Program-made: the position numbers and the translations under genes
In this document: positions 12,895-25,947 of the stretch, in pieces
Numbering within the stretch: the stretch's first letter is position 1
Layout of the letters: each line of letters starts with the position of its first letter
Notes under the pieces: model-generated
The model's database searches: none
Told to the model about the DNA's origin: nothing
Seen by the model: the letters and a program-made list of their open reading frames with translations, nothing else
Assembly: GCA_021234155.1 (NCBI GenBank)
Contig: JAJEKV010000033.1
Span: forward strand, 7,056,635 to 7,120,634
Reading direction: 5' to 3'
Length of the DNA: 64,000 nucleotides
Origin: Isoetes taiwanensis
Lineage: Eukaryota > Streptophyta > Lycopodiopsida > Isoetales > Isoetaceae

Positions 12895-13325
12895 GACGAA
12901 AATTATACTGAAGATTTTCTAAAGATTCCTCTAGATTCCCTAAGATTTCGTCTGCATTCTTTAGAAATGCCCTCGATCCTTCTTAATTCCCCAAGATTCT
13001 ATCAAAGTTCTGTAGAATTCCCTTAGATTCTGAAAATCATTTTCTATTCTCCATGGTCACATTGCATCCCATCAATATTCATTTAGATTCTTTGAAATTC
13101 CTTTAGGTAGCTCCATATTCCTGACTTCCTTTTGGATAGGACCATTCTTTTGATGTTCAAAGTCCTTTTAGATTTCCTTAGATTCCATCAATTCGATTAG
13201 ATTACTCAAGATTCCTTGAGATCTCTGAAGATTACTTATGCTCCCTTAAATTCCTCGAAGAAACCCCTAAGATTCCTTCATAATCTGTGAGATTCTTTTC
13301 TATTCTATTTTCAGACCCCCTAAGG
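12895..13325 (+). repeat. Degenerate AGATTCC-rich tandem repeat
   Basis: The motif AGATTCC, often with CTTAGATTCC or TAGATTCT variants, recurs every 12-30 bp across about 430 bp. Units are strongly diverged and the spacing is irregular, so it looks like an old minisatellite. Confidence 0.7.
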
Positions 13326-15458
13326 CTCTCTTGAACACAATGGCGCAATGTTCCTCTATGATGTGAAGTGAAAAGCTCTCTATGAGAATTTAATGACATC
13401 ACTTCCACTCAATTCTTGCACTTTTTTTGCAAGTTAGAGGCATTTGAAGTAGTTTGTGAGCAATTACTACAATCTTAATTACTATATGATGTGAATAATA
13501 ATTTTGGTGCCATTAATGTTTGAATAAGACGCATCATAAAAGTGGTGCACAATGGTACTTGCTAAAATTTCATGTGCTAAGTTTCTCCACATACACATCT
13601 TCTACCCAAAGATAGCTAGTGGGCTACAAACTACCTCATTTATGAATGCACCACCGCTTGAATGAAGACCCATGTTAACTCCCTATCATTCCAACGAGGA
13701 TCCCATGATTTATTATAGCGGCCTCTGTGATAGGATAAAATGGGAAAGAAAGGGTCTAATTTAGGAATTAACATTTGGAGCAAATCCGATTGGAAAAGGG
13801 ATGAGGCGACTAAAGAGCTCTAAAAAGGAGAAACGAGCTTCGCGAGGTATGACCATTTGAAAAAAGCGAAGCTCCTTCTCTTATATTTTTCAACATATCT
13901 ACTGCCAAAAATCCAAATTCATATATAAACCTAATATCTGAATGGGATAATGAAAACCACGGATCTTACGGATCATCCATGCACCGGTGTTGTTTCACGA
14001 TGCCCGTATTTTACATTTTACATACATCCCATACCTTCCTCCGTTTTCACCATGTACTATACCTATAAGTTGATAGGTCAAGGTGAGCTCTTGTTTATTA
14101 ATACCATACTTAACATATTAATGCGTGCGATTTTTATATGATCATTACTTTAAAAAAAGCATCCAAATGACATTAGACTAATAGAATGGGTAAAATTATA
14201 TACATTAGGAAAAATACATTGTACCATATTTATAGAATGGGAGTAAAACACATTAGGAGACTTTAGACATTAGGAAATTGTGGAATTATTGAGTTTAAAA
14301 GGACCAATCTTCTTACAAGCCAAAACCAAAACCTCTGCGTTTTCCCCCTTTTCTTCTTACCCTACCTTCATCGAATCGAGATGGGGAGATGTAGACCCTA
14401 CTCTCCTTGTTTGTCTTTGTAAAGTGAGACCTTCTCCCTTATACTTTATGACTTGCATTCATACGGGAAAAGAATCTGAGAGGAATTGATGGTTAATAGT
14501 TTTGAGATGCAACAAATGAGCAACAATTACTTAAATTTATTTATGCGTAGGTATACGGCTACAAACTAGAATGCCATAACTCTTAAATAGACATATTTTG
14601 AATGAAACTTTGAAATACTTAATTTTCTAAGTATATATTACGGTTCATCATTAAACTTGAGTTCTTCATACTAGTTGTTATTGCAACTTCTTCAAGCTGC
14701 AACAAGAAATAATAGTTCTAGAAATTACAGGAAGTACTTAACGTCTTGTACATAAAGGAAATCACGTATTTTCACGTATTTAATAAGTATTTTATAATTC
14801 CAAAAAGCGATATTTAATGTACTTTTTAAATGAAAGGTATGCATCTACGGTATTAATGGGTCAATGTATAATACGTTACCATGGCGATACGACAACACTA
14901 AATGTCTACATCTGCAGGGATAAAGGAATGCAGAAGCCTCTGGAAAGCGGGACTGAATAACTACAAAATGCAAATTTCAAAATCATAAAATTGTATAGCT
15001 TTCCATGTAATACATCTCGGCACATCGACATTTATGAAGGTCAAAAACATGAGTAGTATAATCGGATCTTCCATACGAGAAAGAAAAAGGCCGAAGATAA
15101 AAATAAAAAGCATGCCAATCCATATAGCTAACATCACGAGGGTTCCATTACACGCTTTGAAATTCGGGGCCGAATAGGGAAAGTTTAGAAATCATAGCAA
15201 AAAATGCATCTCCGATTTTTGGAAATCGGGAATTTTCCACGGCATCTAAATTCTCCAATAAAATCTCAAAATCTTAGTAAATCTGGCTAAAGAAAAATCC
15301 AAAAAGTTTTCCTCCAAAACGGAAAATCCAAATTTAAACAATAGGATATGGTGAGACTTTAAATTCAATGTGATAATCATAGCCTCAAACATATGATAAG
15401 CAAAATTCAAATATTCATGGCATCAAGCACCTTCAAGTCTAACAAACCAACTTACCAA
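13326..15458. other. Unassigned AT-rich DNA
   Basis: No coding motif, element end or RNA gene recognised. Open frames are short and featureless. Confidence 0.4.
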
Positions 15459-15545
15459 GAATAGAATAGAATAGAATAGAATAGTTTTTTTAACGTCCAC
15501 GGAGACCAATAGGTCATGGGACCGTGAGCTACTACCGAAAAGCCT
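15459..15545 (-). mobile_element. LINE-A 3-prime end fragment
   Basis: Reading the minus strand, GGTCCCATGACC, ATTGGTCTC and GTGGACGTTAAAAAAACT are followed by a (TTCTA)n tail at 15459-15484. This is nearly the same 3-prime terminus as LINE-A copy 3 at 21770-21834. No RT sequence is recognised upstream, so it is a severely 5-prime-truncated insertion. Confidence 0.8.
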
Positions 15546-16096
15546 TAAGAAAAGGTTAGGAACCATTGTCTAAGCTAAATCGATTTTGTTACAAATGTTA
15601 TTGCGATGCTGTTATAAAGTTTCAAATCACCAACCTAAATATACATAAAAGACGATGACCCAAAGTTAGCTCCTAAACGATAAGACAATTCATCATCAAT
15701 ATGTTGATAACCACCTATGGCTAACTAAATTTAGTTTTTTCGACGTGCCGAAAACTTTTTGGATTTTGTTTAAAGGTTAATTTTCTAAGCTCTAGGAGCT
15801 TTTAGCTGCCGGAAAAATTTATCGTGATTCCAACAATCACTTACAATTTCTAGTCAGATTTGGAGCAATGGGTTTTGGGGATTTTTCTATTTTTGGGTTC
15901 TAATTTTCCCTTGCCATCTCGACATGCATATCCATGGAAGGAGATTTCACTCCACAAATCTAGCAGAAATTAGCGGCACTGCCCATATTTTCATATTCTG
16001 CATCAGATCCTGCAGACTCCCATCTCGGAAAGAGTTTCATGGTTTTGCATTAGCCAACCTAAAGATTGGATTTTCCCTTGGTTTTTAACTGCTAAT
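15546..16096. other. Unassigned DNA flanking the first copia element
   Basis: No gene seen. The last five bases, CTAAT at 16092-16096, are the left copy of the target-site duplication of the copia element. Confidence 0.5.
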
Positions 16097-16868
16097 TGTT
16101 AGTACTTTAGAGTCAAGCTTAAAACCAAAAACTCTTCTTAGAGCAAAACTAGCATTGTCTCAGAATGACCTATCATTCCATCATGACATTAATTTCAAAA
16201 TGTCAATTAGCACATCATATTGTCAATGAAACAATCAACCTTATAGAATAGTCACCATAAGGACTTAGACTATTTTATTACTCAATAAACCAATGGTTGC
16301 AACTAATAAACCATGATAAAATACTAAGCAATAATAGTTTCGATGCCTTTCACTTACGAAAACCTTTTATTCTATTGTCTTCAATATTTTCTGCTCCTTG
16401 TTCGACCGTCGACCACTTGTTCCCAAAGCAACGAATACCCTATGTGTTTCTTCTTAATTTAATCTTTGCAGTCCGGCGGTGATGCCAGACCGCCAGCATC
16501 TTTCCGGATTGGATAACCTGGTTGCGCAATCTGTATTGGACCGATTTGATTTGAACCGAAAGTGGCTCCAAGCATCCCGTTCAGCATTCAGGATATTCGC
16601 TCATTTTCAGTTCAATGGTTTCATAACTTCAATAGTTAACTAATAACCATATGAACTTAAAATATTCTTAGGTCAACTATTGAACCTAGAAACTTCTTCA
16701 ATCATCAAGTTCAACTGTAAATCTTACATGTCTGCGCATACTTGTGCTTGCAACCATGACTTCAGCATCAAATTGTCTTACTGTCTTCTCCAATATATAC
16801 AGATGTTTTCTGTGATCTTTCACTTGCATGAATAATATAACAGACAAATTTTGACATGAACTCCAACA
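16097..16868 (-). repeat. 3-prime LTR of copia-1
   Basis: Direct repeat of 22532-23302, starting TGTTAGTACTTTAG on the plus strand and ending CTCCAACA. Compared with its partner it has scattered substitutions and a 1-bp indel. Confidence 0.96.
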
Positions 16869-16880
16869 TTCCCCTTTCAT
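16869..16880 (-). other. Polypurine tract of copia-1
   Basis: Reads ATGAAAGGGGAA on the minus strand, immediately before the 3-prime LTR. This is the standard plus-strand priming site of copia elements. Confidence 0.85.
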
Positions 16881-16881
16881 G

Positions 16882-19800
16882 TCACAAATTTATATCTCTG
16901 CAATTTAGTTCTGCTGCCAATTTCAGAAACCTTTTCCAGCCCAAAGCTTTAGTCATAATGTCAGCTAATTGATCTTCTGATTTAATGTAGCTAAGCTGAA
17001 TGTACCCTTTACTTACCATGTCTCTTATAAAATGCATCTCCATTTCAATGTGTTTTGTTCTCTCATGAAGAACTGGGTTCTTTGCCATAGCTATACAACT
17101 CTGGTTATCACAAAATAATACTGTACTTTCTTCTTGCTTTATCCCAAGCTCATTTAAAATTCTTCTGGACCAAATAATTTCTTTTGCAGCTAGAGTAGTA
17201 GCAGCATATTCTGACTCTGCTGTTGAAAGAGCAATTGAGGACTGTTTCTTGCTCCTCCAACTTATTGGTGCTCCACCCAACATTAAAATGTAACCTGAGG
17301 TGGACTTCCGTTCATCCAAGTCCCCACACCAATCTGCATCACTATAGCATTTCAAGTTTAAATCCTTTGAACAGTAAACTATCCCTGTATCTATTGTCCC
17401 TTTCAGAAATCTTAAAACTTTTTTAGCTGCAAGCCAATGTTCAAATCCTGGGTTATTGTTGTATCTGCTCAACACATTTACTATAAATGCAATATCTGGC
17501 CTCGTGTTGTTGGCAACAAACAGTGGACTTCCAACTAATTGCCTATATGGCACTTTTCTCATCTTCTCCTTTTCTTTCTCATTTTCTGGACATAACTTCT
17601 TTGATAGTTTGCTTCCAGCCAGTATTGGAGCTCTTACTGCATTACATTCTTTCATACTAAATTTGTCCAGAACAGAATTGATTTACTTACTCTGATTCAG
17701 CGAGATTCTTCCATGTTTTCTGTCCCTTTTGACTTGAATACCTAAGAATTGTGACAATTCTCCCAAGTCTGATTTTTTGTACCTTCCTTTGAGCATTTCT
17801 TTGCAACTAACCAGAAAATCTGAGTTGTTAGAAGCCAAGATACAGTCATCTACATAAACAGCCATTATGCAAAAATCATTTCCCCTTTTTAACATGTAAA
17901 CATTTCCATCATTGTCAAGCTTTGTGAAACTTTGTTCTTTCAGAAAATTATCAATGCAAAAATACCATTGTCTTGGAGACTGCTTCAAGCCATAAACCGC
18001 CTTTTTCAACCTCCATACTTTCTCTTTGCCAATTTCAAAGCCTTGAGCTTGCCTCATGTAAACTTCTTCTTCTAGATCTGCATTAAGAAAAGCAGTACAA
18101 ACATCCATGTGGTGCAGATCTAGATCTAATGCATTTGAGATGGCAATTATCATTCTTATGCTTGCTAATTTTACCACTGGTGAGTATGTTTCATCGTAGT
18201 CGACCCCTTTCTTTTGTGAATATCCTTGGGCAACCAACCTTGCCTTAAATTTTGGTGTGCCATCTGCATTTACTTTGATCTTATAGACCCATTTATTTCC
18301 TATAGGAATTTTACCTTTAGGTAAATCTACCAATTCATAAGTAGATGTCATGTCAAATGATGACATTTCTTCTGCCATAGCTGCTTTCCAGTTTTCACAG
18401 TCAAGGGAATTGATTGCATCCTCAAAGCTTTCAGGTGTACCAGATTCCAGAATGATATTCACTTCTTCTATATCTTCATTTTGAGGTTTCAGCCTGCTAC
18501 TTCTTCCATCTTCCTTTCTGCCAAATTCTTGAATGTCAATATTAGTCTCTTCTTGAAGTCTCTGCCCTTCATTTTTCCTTTTTCTTAACACTTCATGTGA
18601 TTTACTTCTTTCCTCAAATTCAAGACTTTCTATTGATTCCTTGTCATTTTCAATGTCTTCAATCCTTTCATCATCAGAGTCTAAGTTTTCTAGAATAGCC
18701 TGTGGTTCACTTTCTTCTGGTCTAATACTTGTATCCTCAAGTTTTCCAGCTTCAGTAGGGCTGTCATTTTCTTTGGCAGTCACATCCTTTAGAAAAGGTT
18801 TGTACAAAGTATTTTCTTCAAAAGTCACATCCCTGCTTATTATTACTCTTCTCCTAAGTGGATTATACATCCTGTAGCCCTTTGAGTTAAGGTCATAACC
18901 TACTAGATATGTTATGATCGATCTATCATCCAACTTTTGCCTCAATTCTTGAGGTATATGTGTATATCCAAGACAGCCATATGCTCTAAATTTTTCATAG
19001 CTTGGGGTTTTCCCTGACCAAGCAAATTCTGGAATTTTCCCTTCTAAGCTTTTAGATGGCAACACATTTTGTATTAACACTGCAGTTTTAACTGCTTCCT
19101 CCCAAAGAAAATTGGGTAAGCCAGCATGCTTTAGCATGGATCTAGCAGCATTTAGAATGGTCTTATTCTTCCTTTCTGCTACTCCATTTTGTTGGGGTGT
19201 ATGACTACATGTAAATTGTCTTTTGATGCCCTTTTCTGTGCAATACCTCACAAATTTGCCTGACATATATTCTCCTCCACGATCTGACCTGACACATTTA
19301 ATTCTTTTCCCTGTTTCACATTCCACCTCTGCTAAGAAAGCTTTGAAGGCTTCAAATGCTTGGTCCTTTGTATTTAAACAGTACAACTTTGTTTTTCTGC
19401 TGAGGTCGTCTACAAATGTTATAAAATATCTCTTTCCAGTTATACCTCTCACGTTTAGAGGTCCACAGAGGTCAGTATGTATCAATTCTAAAATATCGTT
19501 TGCTTTCCCCTTTGCTTTTGAGAAAGGTAGCCTCGAATGTTTCCCAAGCATGCAACCTCTGCAAGTATGTTTTTCTGTTTTCCTGTCCTCAGACTCTATT
19601 AATCCTTTGTTTATCATGTATTCAACATTTTTAACATTCACATGCCCAAGTCTTTCATGCCATAAAGCTATGTTTGGTGTCAAGGTCAAATTAACACTTC
19701 CAATAGATTTAGAACTTATGCCAAAAAGATTTCCAACTCTTTTTCCCAAGATCTTTAATTCATTTCCTTCAAAAATCTTACAATGAGATCTTTCAAAGAC

Positions 19801-20449
19801 AACTCTTAATCCCATATCAACCAGCTGTGATATAGAGATTAGATTTCTGACCAAATTAGGAACACACAATACATTCTGCAAGTTCACTATCCTACCATTC
19901 AAATCAAATAGCTCTAAAATCCCAACATCCTCTACTTTAAGCAAATCTCCATTTCCAACTTGTATATGTCCACTTTGGCTTCCTCTCTTTTCCTTCAAGA
20001 TTTTTGAGCTGTGTGTAATGGACTTCTCTGCTCCACTATCTTATATCATGAAATCATCGTCAGCAATTTTCATATTGCTAGCTATAAAAACTGAATTTTT
20101 CCTTACCTCATCTGCTTCTTCTCCAGTGTCATCTTCAAGGTGAACCTCTTCTGCCACATTAGCTTCTGTATTTCTGAATTTCCCTCTTCCCCTTCCTCTT
20201 GCTGAAAAATTTCCTCTTGCTCCCTTTTCTTTTCCCTTTGACAGTTTTGGAGACGAGCAGTTTGATGCATAATGTTCCCTTCCCCCTCAATTATAGCAAT
20301 TTATTTCCTTGGACATGGTAGGACAATCTATTTTTAAGTGGCCATACTGATTACAGTTGTAGCATGGTCCTAATTTTCCCCTTTTCTTATTTTCATCCCT
20401 GCCTTTACCTTTTGTGAACAGAACTTGAGCTGCCTCAGACCTCCTAGCT
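16882..20449 (-). pseudogene. copia-1 pol (protease to RNase H), disrupted
   Basis: A disabled copia polyprotein. From the N-terminal side: a zinc knuckle remnant (CYNCNQYGHLK), a DSGAE protease signature next to an in-frame stop near 20043, the GAG-pre-integrase domain (WHERLGH and a C-x2-C pair), the integrase core with D (HTDLCGP), D (VRSDRGGEY) and E (PQQNGVAERKNKT), RT with FLNADLEEEVYM and YVDDCILAS, and RNase H with DADWCGDL and TAESEYAA. A stop at 17681-17683 splits RT from the RNase H part, and another stop breaks the second zinc knuckle near 20287. Integrase before RT confirms copia order. Confidence 0.95.
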
Positions 20450-21834
20450 TACACACCAGCAGACATGCAACGACATCTCGATGCCCTGGACACATTTTGT
20501 CAAGCGACTGATATGCGCGTCAACTTGGCCAAGACTAAGGTGGTTTTCATATCATCTTCACGACAGCCGAGGATCCCCTCCTTCCGTTACCGAGGGCAGA
20601 ATGTGGAAGTAGCATCCACATACAAATATTTGGGAGTGGAGTTTCCGTCTACTATGCTTTGGGACACATCCATATGGCTACTGAGTCTGGTGAGGGCTGG
20701 AAAGCACTATATGCAATGCAAAACAATAGTCATAGAGCGGAGTTGTATGATTGGACCCATCGGTCACACACTGTTCAAAGTCTTAGTGGAGCTGTCCTTT
20801 TTATACGGGGTGGAAGTATGGGGCCCAGTAGTATCCTAAGCTACTTGGAATGACTTGGGCAGTCGCGAGAAAGCCTTCTTTGGTACGAGCACTAGGGGTG
20901 AAGTCCACAGTCCCATATCAAATTCTCTGCGGGGAAGCGGAGATTCTTGCCTCTTGAGAGGCTGGCCCTTGATCGCCACATTGTCTATTTTCGGAAGGTG
21001 GTCAACATGGACGATGCTCGTCTCCCAAAACTAGCTTATATCATGGCAATGGGGCCACAAGCGCCTCAAGGCTGCTTTGGGGGAAAAGAGAGCTCAATGG
21101 ATGGCTAGATGGAATGTAACGGAGAACACAGGTGCATACATGTGCAAACAGAGGCAGATTGCCATAGCTTGAGGCAATATCTTGGCGCTTGCTTCATCAG
21201 CAAGCTTTGGGATGCCTGCGCCCTTGAGCAGTCAAGACAAACACACTACCGGCGCCACATAAATCCCACATTGGAGCAGGCCCACAATGCTACTGCGCAC
21301 CCACTTGCCCATGAAAAGGCGAGACTCATTGCCTCCATTCGCCGCGAGGGGCACATCATCTTGAATTGAGGAGGCGGATGGATTGGTGAGCCACGTCGGG
21401 GCGAGGCTCTGTCAATCTTTGCCAAATGGGAGTCATTGAGGATGAATCTCATACCCTTCAAAGTTGCCCAAACATATGATCAAATCCGGACGGCGCTATC
21501 TTTGAGTTGGTCAGGCCTGGCCAACCGCTACATGTGACATTGAGCACGGCATCCATACGGATGCTAGGATCATACCTTCAGGAGGTCATGGACATGCGAG
21601 ATCAGCTATGTCCTCAGGCACGCACTTGACATGTACATACACATTTATTTCATGATGATGTATACTTTATGCGGTTTGACGGACATTCTTATTATGCCCG
21701 CGGTTTTCCCTCGAAAACCCGCCGGGCGGGGGTTTTTAACCGGACAGTAATAAGTTTGCTGCGCTCCTTCTGGGTCCCATAGGCCGATTGGTCTCAGTGG
21801 ACGATAAAAAAACTATTCTATTCTATTCTATTCT
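20450..21834 (+). mobile_element. LINE-A copy 3, inserted in copia-1 gag
   Basis: A 5-prime-truncated non-LTR retrotransposon. Its first part encodes the RT segment AxMQRHLDALDTF, AKTKVVFIS, TYKYLGVEFPST and LYGVEVWGPVV, then decays. The 3-prime region contains a nested hairpin at 21688-21754, the family end block (GGTCCCATAGGCC, ATTGGTCTC, GTGGACGATAAAA) and a (TTCTA)n tail at 21813-21834. It separates copia-1 gag (ending at 21836) from the zinc-knuckle region, so it landed inside copia-1 and is younger than it. No convincing target duplication is visible. Confidence 0.88.
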
Positions 21835-21835
21835 T

Positions 21836-22500
21836 CAATCACTCTATTTTGCTCAATCTCTGTTTTTAACATTCTTTCAGCTTCCATCCTTGTTTTTGCA
21901 AGAGTTCTTATGAACATAGCAATATTCCCAAGACTTGACACTGCCCTAGAAATTGCCAAAACCTGCTCCTGTTGTGTGTAATGTACCCCTGCTCCATCCA
22001 AATCAGCAATAACATTATCAAAAGTTTGGAAGAATTCATTAACATTGTCCTTGTCATGGAATTTCAGTCTTCTCAATTCATTTTCCAGCACATCTATTTG
22101 TGAGGATGTTTTTTCCTCATAAGTAATGAGCATATAATTCCACATCTGACTGGGATTCATGCCTCTTAACTTCAACACTATGCTTGAGCTCACCTTGCTC
22201 ATAATAATCCCTTGTGCTTCTCTGATTTTTGCATTATCTGTTAATACTAATCCTCTAGATGTCACACTTACATCTCGAGTCTGAGCTCCCTCAGTTTCTT
22301 CATTTGAAGAACCACTTCCTTCTTCTGCAACAGCCATACCTCTGCTTGCCATACTCCTTACATTGTTGTTTCCTTCAATTGGTTCAATTAGATCCCACAG
22401 CCCTTCTACTTGCAACACATGTTTGATTTTTTCTTTCCATACTTGGAACCCTGCATCTCCTTTGAATACATCTATTGCATTCAGTAACCAAACCTACTGG
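21836..22500 (-). pseudogene. copia-1 gag N-terminal part
   Basis: Encodes the copia Gag core seen in many plant elements: AIDVFKGDAGFQVWKEKIK, VEGLWDLIEP, then YEEKTSSQIDVLENELRRLK and DFxxTFDNVIADL-like segments. The ATG near 22492 is out of frame with the rest, so there is a frameshift within the first codons, and the 3-prime part is cut off by LINE-A copy 3. It closely resembles Gag of the second copia element at 52873. Confidence 0.9.
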
Positions 22501-22518
22501 CCATTTTGTCTTAACCCT

Positions 22519-22530
22519 GCTCTGATACCA
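22519..22530 (-). other. Primer-binding site of copia-1
   Basis: Reads TGGTATCAGAGC on the minus strand, one base inside the 5-prime LTR. It matches the initiator tRNA-Met primer used by most plant LTR elements. Confidence 0.93.
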
Positions 22531-22531
22531 A

Positions 22532-23302
22532 TGTTAGTACTTTAGAGTCAAGCTTAAAACTAAAAACTCTTCTTAGAGCAAAACTAGCATTGTCTCAGAA
22601 TGACCTATCATTCCATCATGACATTAATTTCAAAATGTCAATTAGCACATCATATTGTCAATGAAACAATCAACCTTATAGAATAGTCACCATAAGGACT
22701 TAGACTATTTTATTACTCAATAAACCAATGGTTGCAACTAATAAACCATGATCAAATATTAAGCAGTAATAGTTTCGATGCCTTTCACTTACGAAAACCT
22801 TTTATTCTATTATCTTCAATATTTCTGCTCCTTGTTCGACCGTCGACCACTTGTTCCCAAAGCAACGAATACCCTACGTGTTTCTTCTTAATTTAATCTT
22901 TGCAGTCCGGCGGTGATGCCAGACCGCCAGCATCTTTCCGGATTGGATAACCTGCTTGCTCAATCTGTATTGGACCGATTTGATTTGAACCGAAAGTGGC
23001 TCCAAGCATCCCGTTCAGCATTCAGGATATTCGCTCATTTTCAGTTCAATGGTTTCATAACTTCAATAGTTAACTAATAACCATATGAACTTAAAATATT
23101 TTTAGGTCAACTATTGAACCTAGAAACTTCTTCAAACATCAAGTTCAACTGTAAATCTTACATGTCTGCGCATACTTGTGCTTGCAACCATGACTTCAGC
23201 ATCAAATCGTCTTACTGTCTTCTCCAATATATACAGATGTTTTCTGTGATCTTTCACTTGCATGAATAATATAACAGACAAATTTTGACATGAACTCCAA
23301 CA
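22532..23302 (-). repeat. 5-prime LTR of copia-1
   Basis: Partner of the 16097-16868 repeat, with TG/CA ends. The flanking CTAAT at 23303-23307 completes the target duplication. Confidence 0.96.
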
Positions 23303-23307
23303 CTAAT

Positions 23308-25596
23308 ATCATAAGCTACACAAATCTAGCTTGGATTTTGCAGAAACCAAGCAAAGAAGACCATGATCCGCCTCTATTGAACTGTAGCCTAATACAGAGG
23401 CCTACTTGTAGAACTTTTTCAGAATAGTTTTGTGTTTCAGAAGAGTTTGAGTATATAAGACCTTGAAGGCACCTAGGGGTTTTTTGGGGTTTCTGATCCG
23501 TGTCATGCTCCTGTTGTAAGTACGTGCAGCAATAAGTGCTGGAAGAAGTTAGATCTTAAATAAAACCGTCCGTGATTGTTCCTATTTTTAAATATGAGGT
23601 TGATTTTGCAAAATCTTTCGAAAACATGAGCTTATTGCCCTGGTGCGTTTTCCTTCGCTTGCTTCCCGGAAAACTAATTTCTTGAGTTTCTTGCGTTTAT
23701 GGGGTTCTCCAGAAATTGCAAGCCAGTAAAGTTTATAGGATAAGTGATGTTTTATTCGTTGCTTCCGGTTTGTGGCCCAGATGCTTAGTTTGATTCTAAT
23801 AACTGCCGATTTGGTTTTGATTATATAGTTAACTGGATAAATTTAGTTGGGATACAGGTCATGATGGACTAATAGTTTTGTTGGTGTTGCATGCAGCAGA
23901 ATCTTTTGTACTAAAGGATTGAATAAGATAATGAGAGGCAAATGTAACATCTAGCCCATAATGGAGAGCTTCATTCCACAAGCTGGCAAGTTGAGGCTTT
24001 ATCACTCTTGATACAAGTGAGAAGGTATGAGATGTAAGTCCATTTCCCACTAAATTGCAAGACCATCAACAAGAATATTGCTATATATGTAGTAGACTAA
24101 AAAACCAAAGTCATTGCTATGTATCTAAAATAGCTTTGCTATATAGACTCAGAGGATATATGCAAGATGTTTCAAAGGTCCTCTTAACACACAGTATGAG
24201 GTAGTACTTGATGATTTTAAAGTGAACTTGGCATCATGGGAATTTAGTGTGACTTTTGTAGATTTTAGCACATCAAGTGGTGCTTTTCTACTGACTTAAA
24301 TATAAGATGTGCCTCTTTTGTTCTTGCAGGATTTATATTTGATAGATGGTAGCCATATTGTGAGTTGAATAGCAACACTGACCACATTAAATATGCAGAT
24401 CTCCGACGACATACATTCTTGCAAGTCCTGAAGCAATCATGTATTTCTAAGCAAACGATCTGGTCTGCAATGGTTCTTTAGAGATGTTAATGTCAAATCC
24501 TTCTGATATGACAAACCAAATTTAAAAAATAGATTGGCATAAGATGTTCATTTTGCTCTAGGGTACATGTACTTGCAGTTATTTTTAATTATATGTTGCC
24601 TAGGCTTCCATTTTTTCTAGAATGCTACAAGACTGGATCTCCTTCTATTCTATTCTTGAATTGCACATCTAATAGAAGCACAATTACGGAGTATGTTACA
24701 TGCTTTCTATTTTATTATTCAGCTCTGAAGTTTCTCATCATGATAACTATAATTATTCGGAGAATGCTTGAACCAAATTTTTTATTTGTTGATTAAGTAG
24801 ATAAGACTTATCATTTCATGTAGATGAAGGGGCAAATTTTTAGAATCCTCGAAAACATTAATCTAATTATCTTACTGTATTGTCTTCCATATAAATTTTA
24901 CATTGATTGTGCTTAATGCGTCATTAAGTTAGGCTATCTAACCTTTTTATCAGGTTTTACACTGATTGTGGTTAATGATGCTTCAACTAGACCATCTCTA
25001 ACTTTTTTATTAGGACACAAGGCACAATAATGCCAAGACATTCCAAGGGTATGTCTTTGAATGTAGCAAATAGGTTTGCATTAGAAAGTTAAGGATATTC
25101 TGGATTCCCCAAACTTTTTTGAGGTTTGTCTTTGAATGCAACAAATAGCTCTGCAACTCGAACTTTAAGGATGTCATGATGGATATGTTGAATCTCATAA
25201 TTTGACAGTGGAATATGATATGGGAATCGTTGTGGGGACAGAACAATGCAATGATTGGACGCATTGCGACCCTGAAATCCATCGCAATGTATAATGTGTC
25301 AATATTTGAGAATGATATTAAGTAACTATAGCTCCTTAAATTTATTACGAATGTACATATCGTGCTGTGAGAATTTTGACCTTCAACTCTACTATTCTTC
25401 ATGGTTTATTACACAGCTCACACCTCTTTCTTTCAACATTTACGAAATTATCACATGTCCGATTGCACTCAATATGTCAATATTAAAATTACAATCCCTC
25501 TCTCATCTAGGTGAATCTTAATGGACTACAATCCAAATATTCAACTGCATCCACAAACATCTATAAGGCACTATTTTATCCCGTGAAGCATGTATT
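23308..25596. other. Unassigned DNA with two small tandem duplications
   Basis: No gene recognised. A two-copy repeat of about 59 bp lies at 24895-25013 (TTTTACAxTGATTGTGxTTAA to TTATxAGG). A second diverged pair lies at 25047-25096 and 25122-25170 (GTCTTTGAATG, then AAGGAT). Open frames here have no family signature. Confidence 0.45.
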
Positions 25597-25947
25597 AGAA
25601 TGCCATCGATCCGAGCTATCGGATTGGACTCAAATGGGCGAGCATGCATCTCTCCCATGTATGTAAGCATTGCATGCATTTTCTAGGGCGCTGGTTTGTT
25701 TGGGGATCGCTATTTCTTGCAAGTTCTTCATCGACTTCTCATCGGCATTTTCTCCTCTCTCAACAGTTCCCTTGACTCTCTTTCTTTGATACCAGACAGG
25801 GGAGGGGCTTCTCCCTGCTTGGTTTTCCAATTTGGCATCTCTTTCCATGTTGTGACATATTCTTCCCCGATCTTGTCCCCGTTTTGGTCTTCTTTCAACC
25901 GTCGACCTAAGGAAGCTCTCTTTTTGTCGAGAGCTTTTGTCTGTTTT
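25597..25947 (+). repeat. Direct-repeat unit A, interrupted by L1
   Basis: Starts AGAATGCCATCGATCC and shares about 190 bp with unit B at 29127 (CATGCATCTCTCCCATG, CTTCATCGACTTCTCATC, TCAACAGTTCCCTTGACT). Its other end, GAGCTTTTGTCTGTTTT, continues after the L1 insertion at 29109-29126 (CATGTGAGCCCTTATTC). Middle sequences of units A and B differ. The function is unknown; it could be a non-coding element or a segmental duplication. Confidence 0.7.

Larger units (their letters stand above)
16097..23302 (-). mobile_element. Ty1/copia LTR retrotransposon, copia-1
   Basis: An end-to-end element on the minus strand, about 7.2 kb including an internal LINE-A insertion. It has TG...CA LTRs of 771-772 bp at both ends, differing at about a dozen positions, a tRNA-Met-type primer-binding site, a polypurine tract and a 5-bp target duplication CTAAT at 16092-16096 and 23303-23307. 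Domain order is gag, protease, integrase, RT, RNase H, so it belongs to the copia superfamily. Stops, a frameshift and the LINE insertion make it inactive, although the LTR similarity suggests a fairly recent insertion. Confidence 0.97.
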
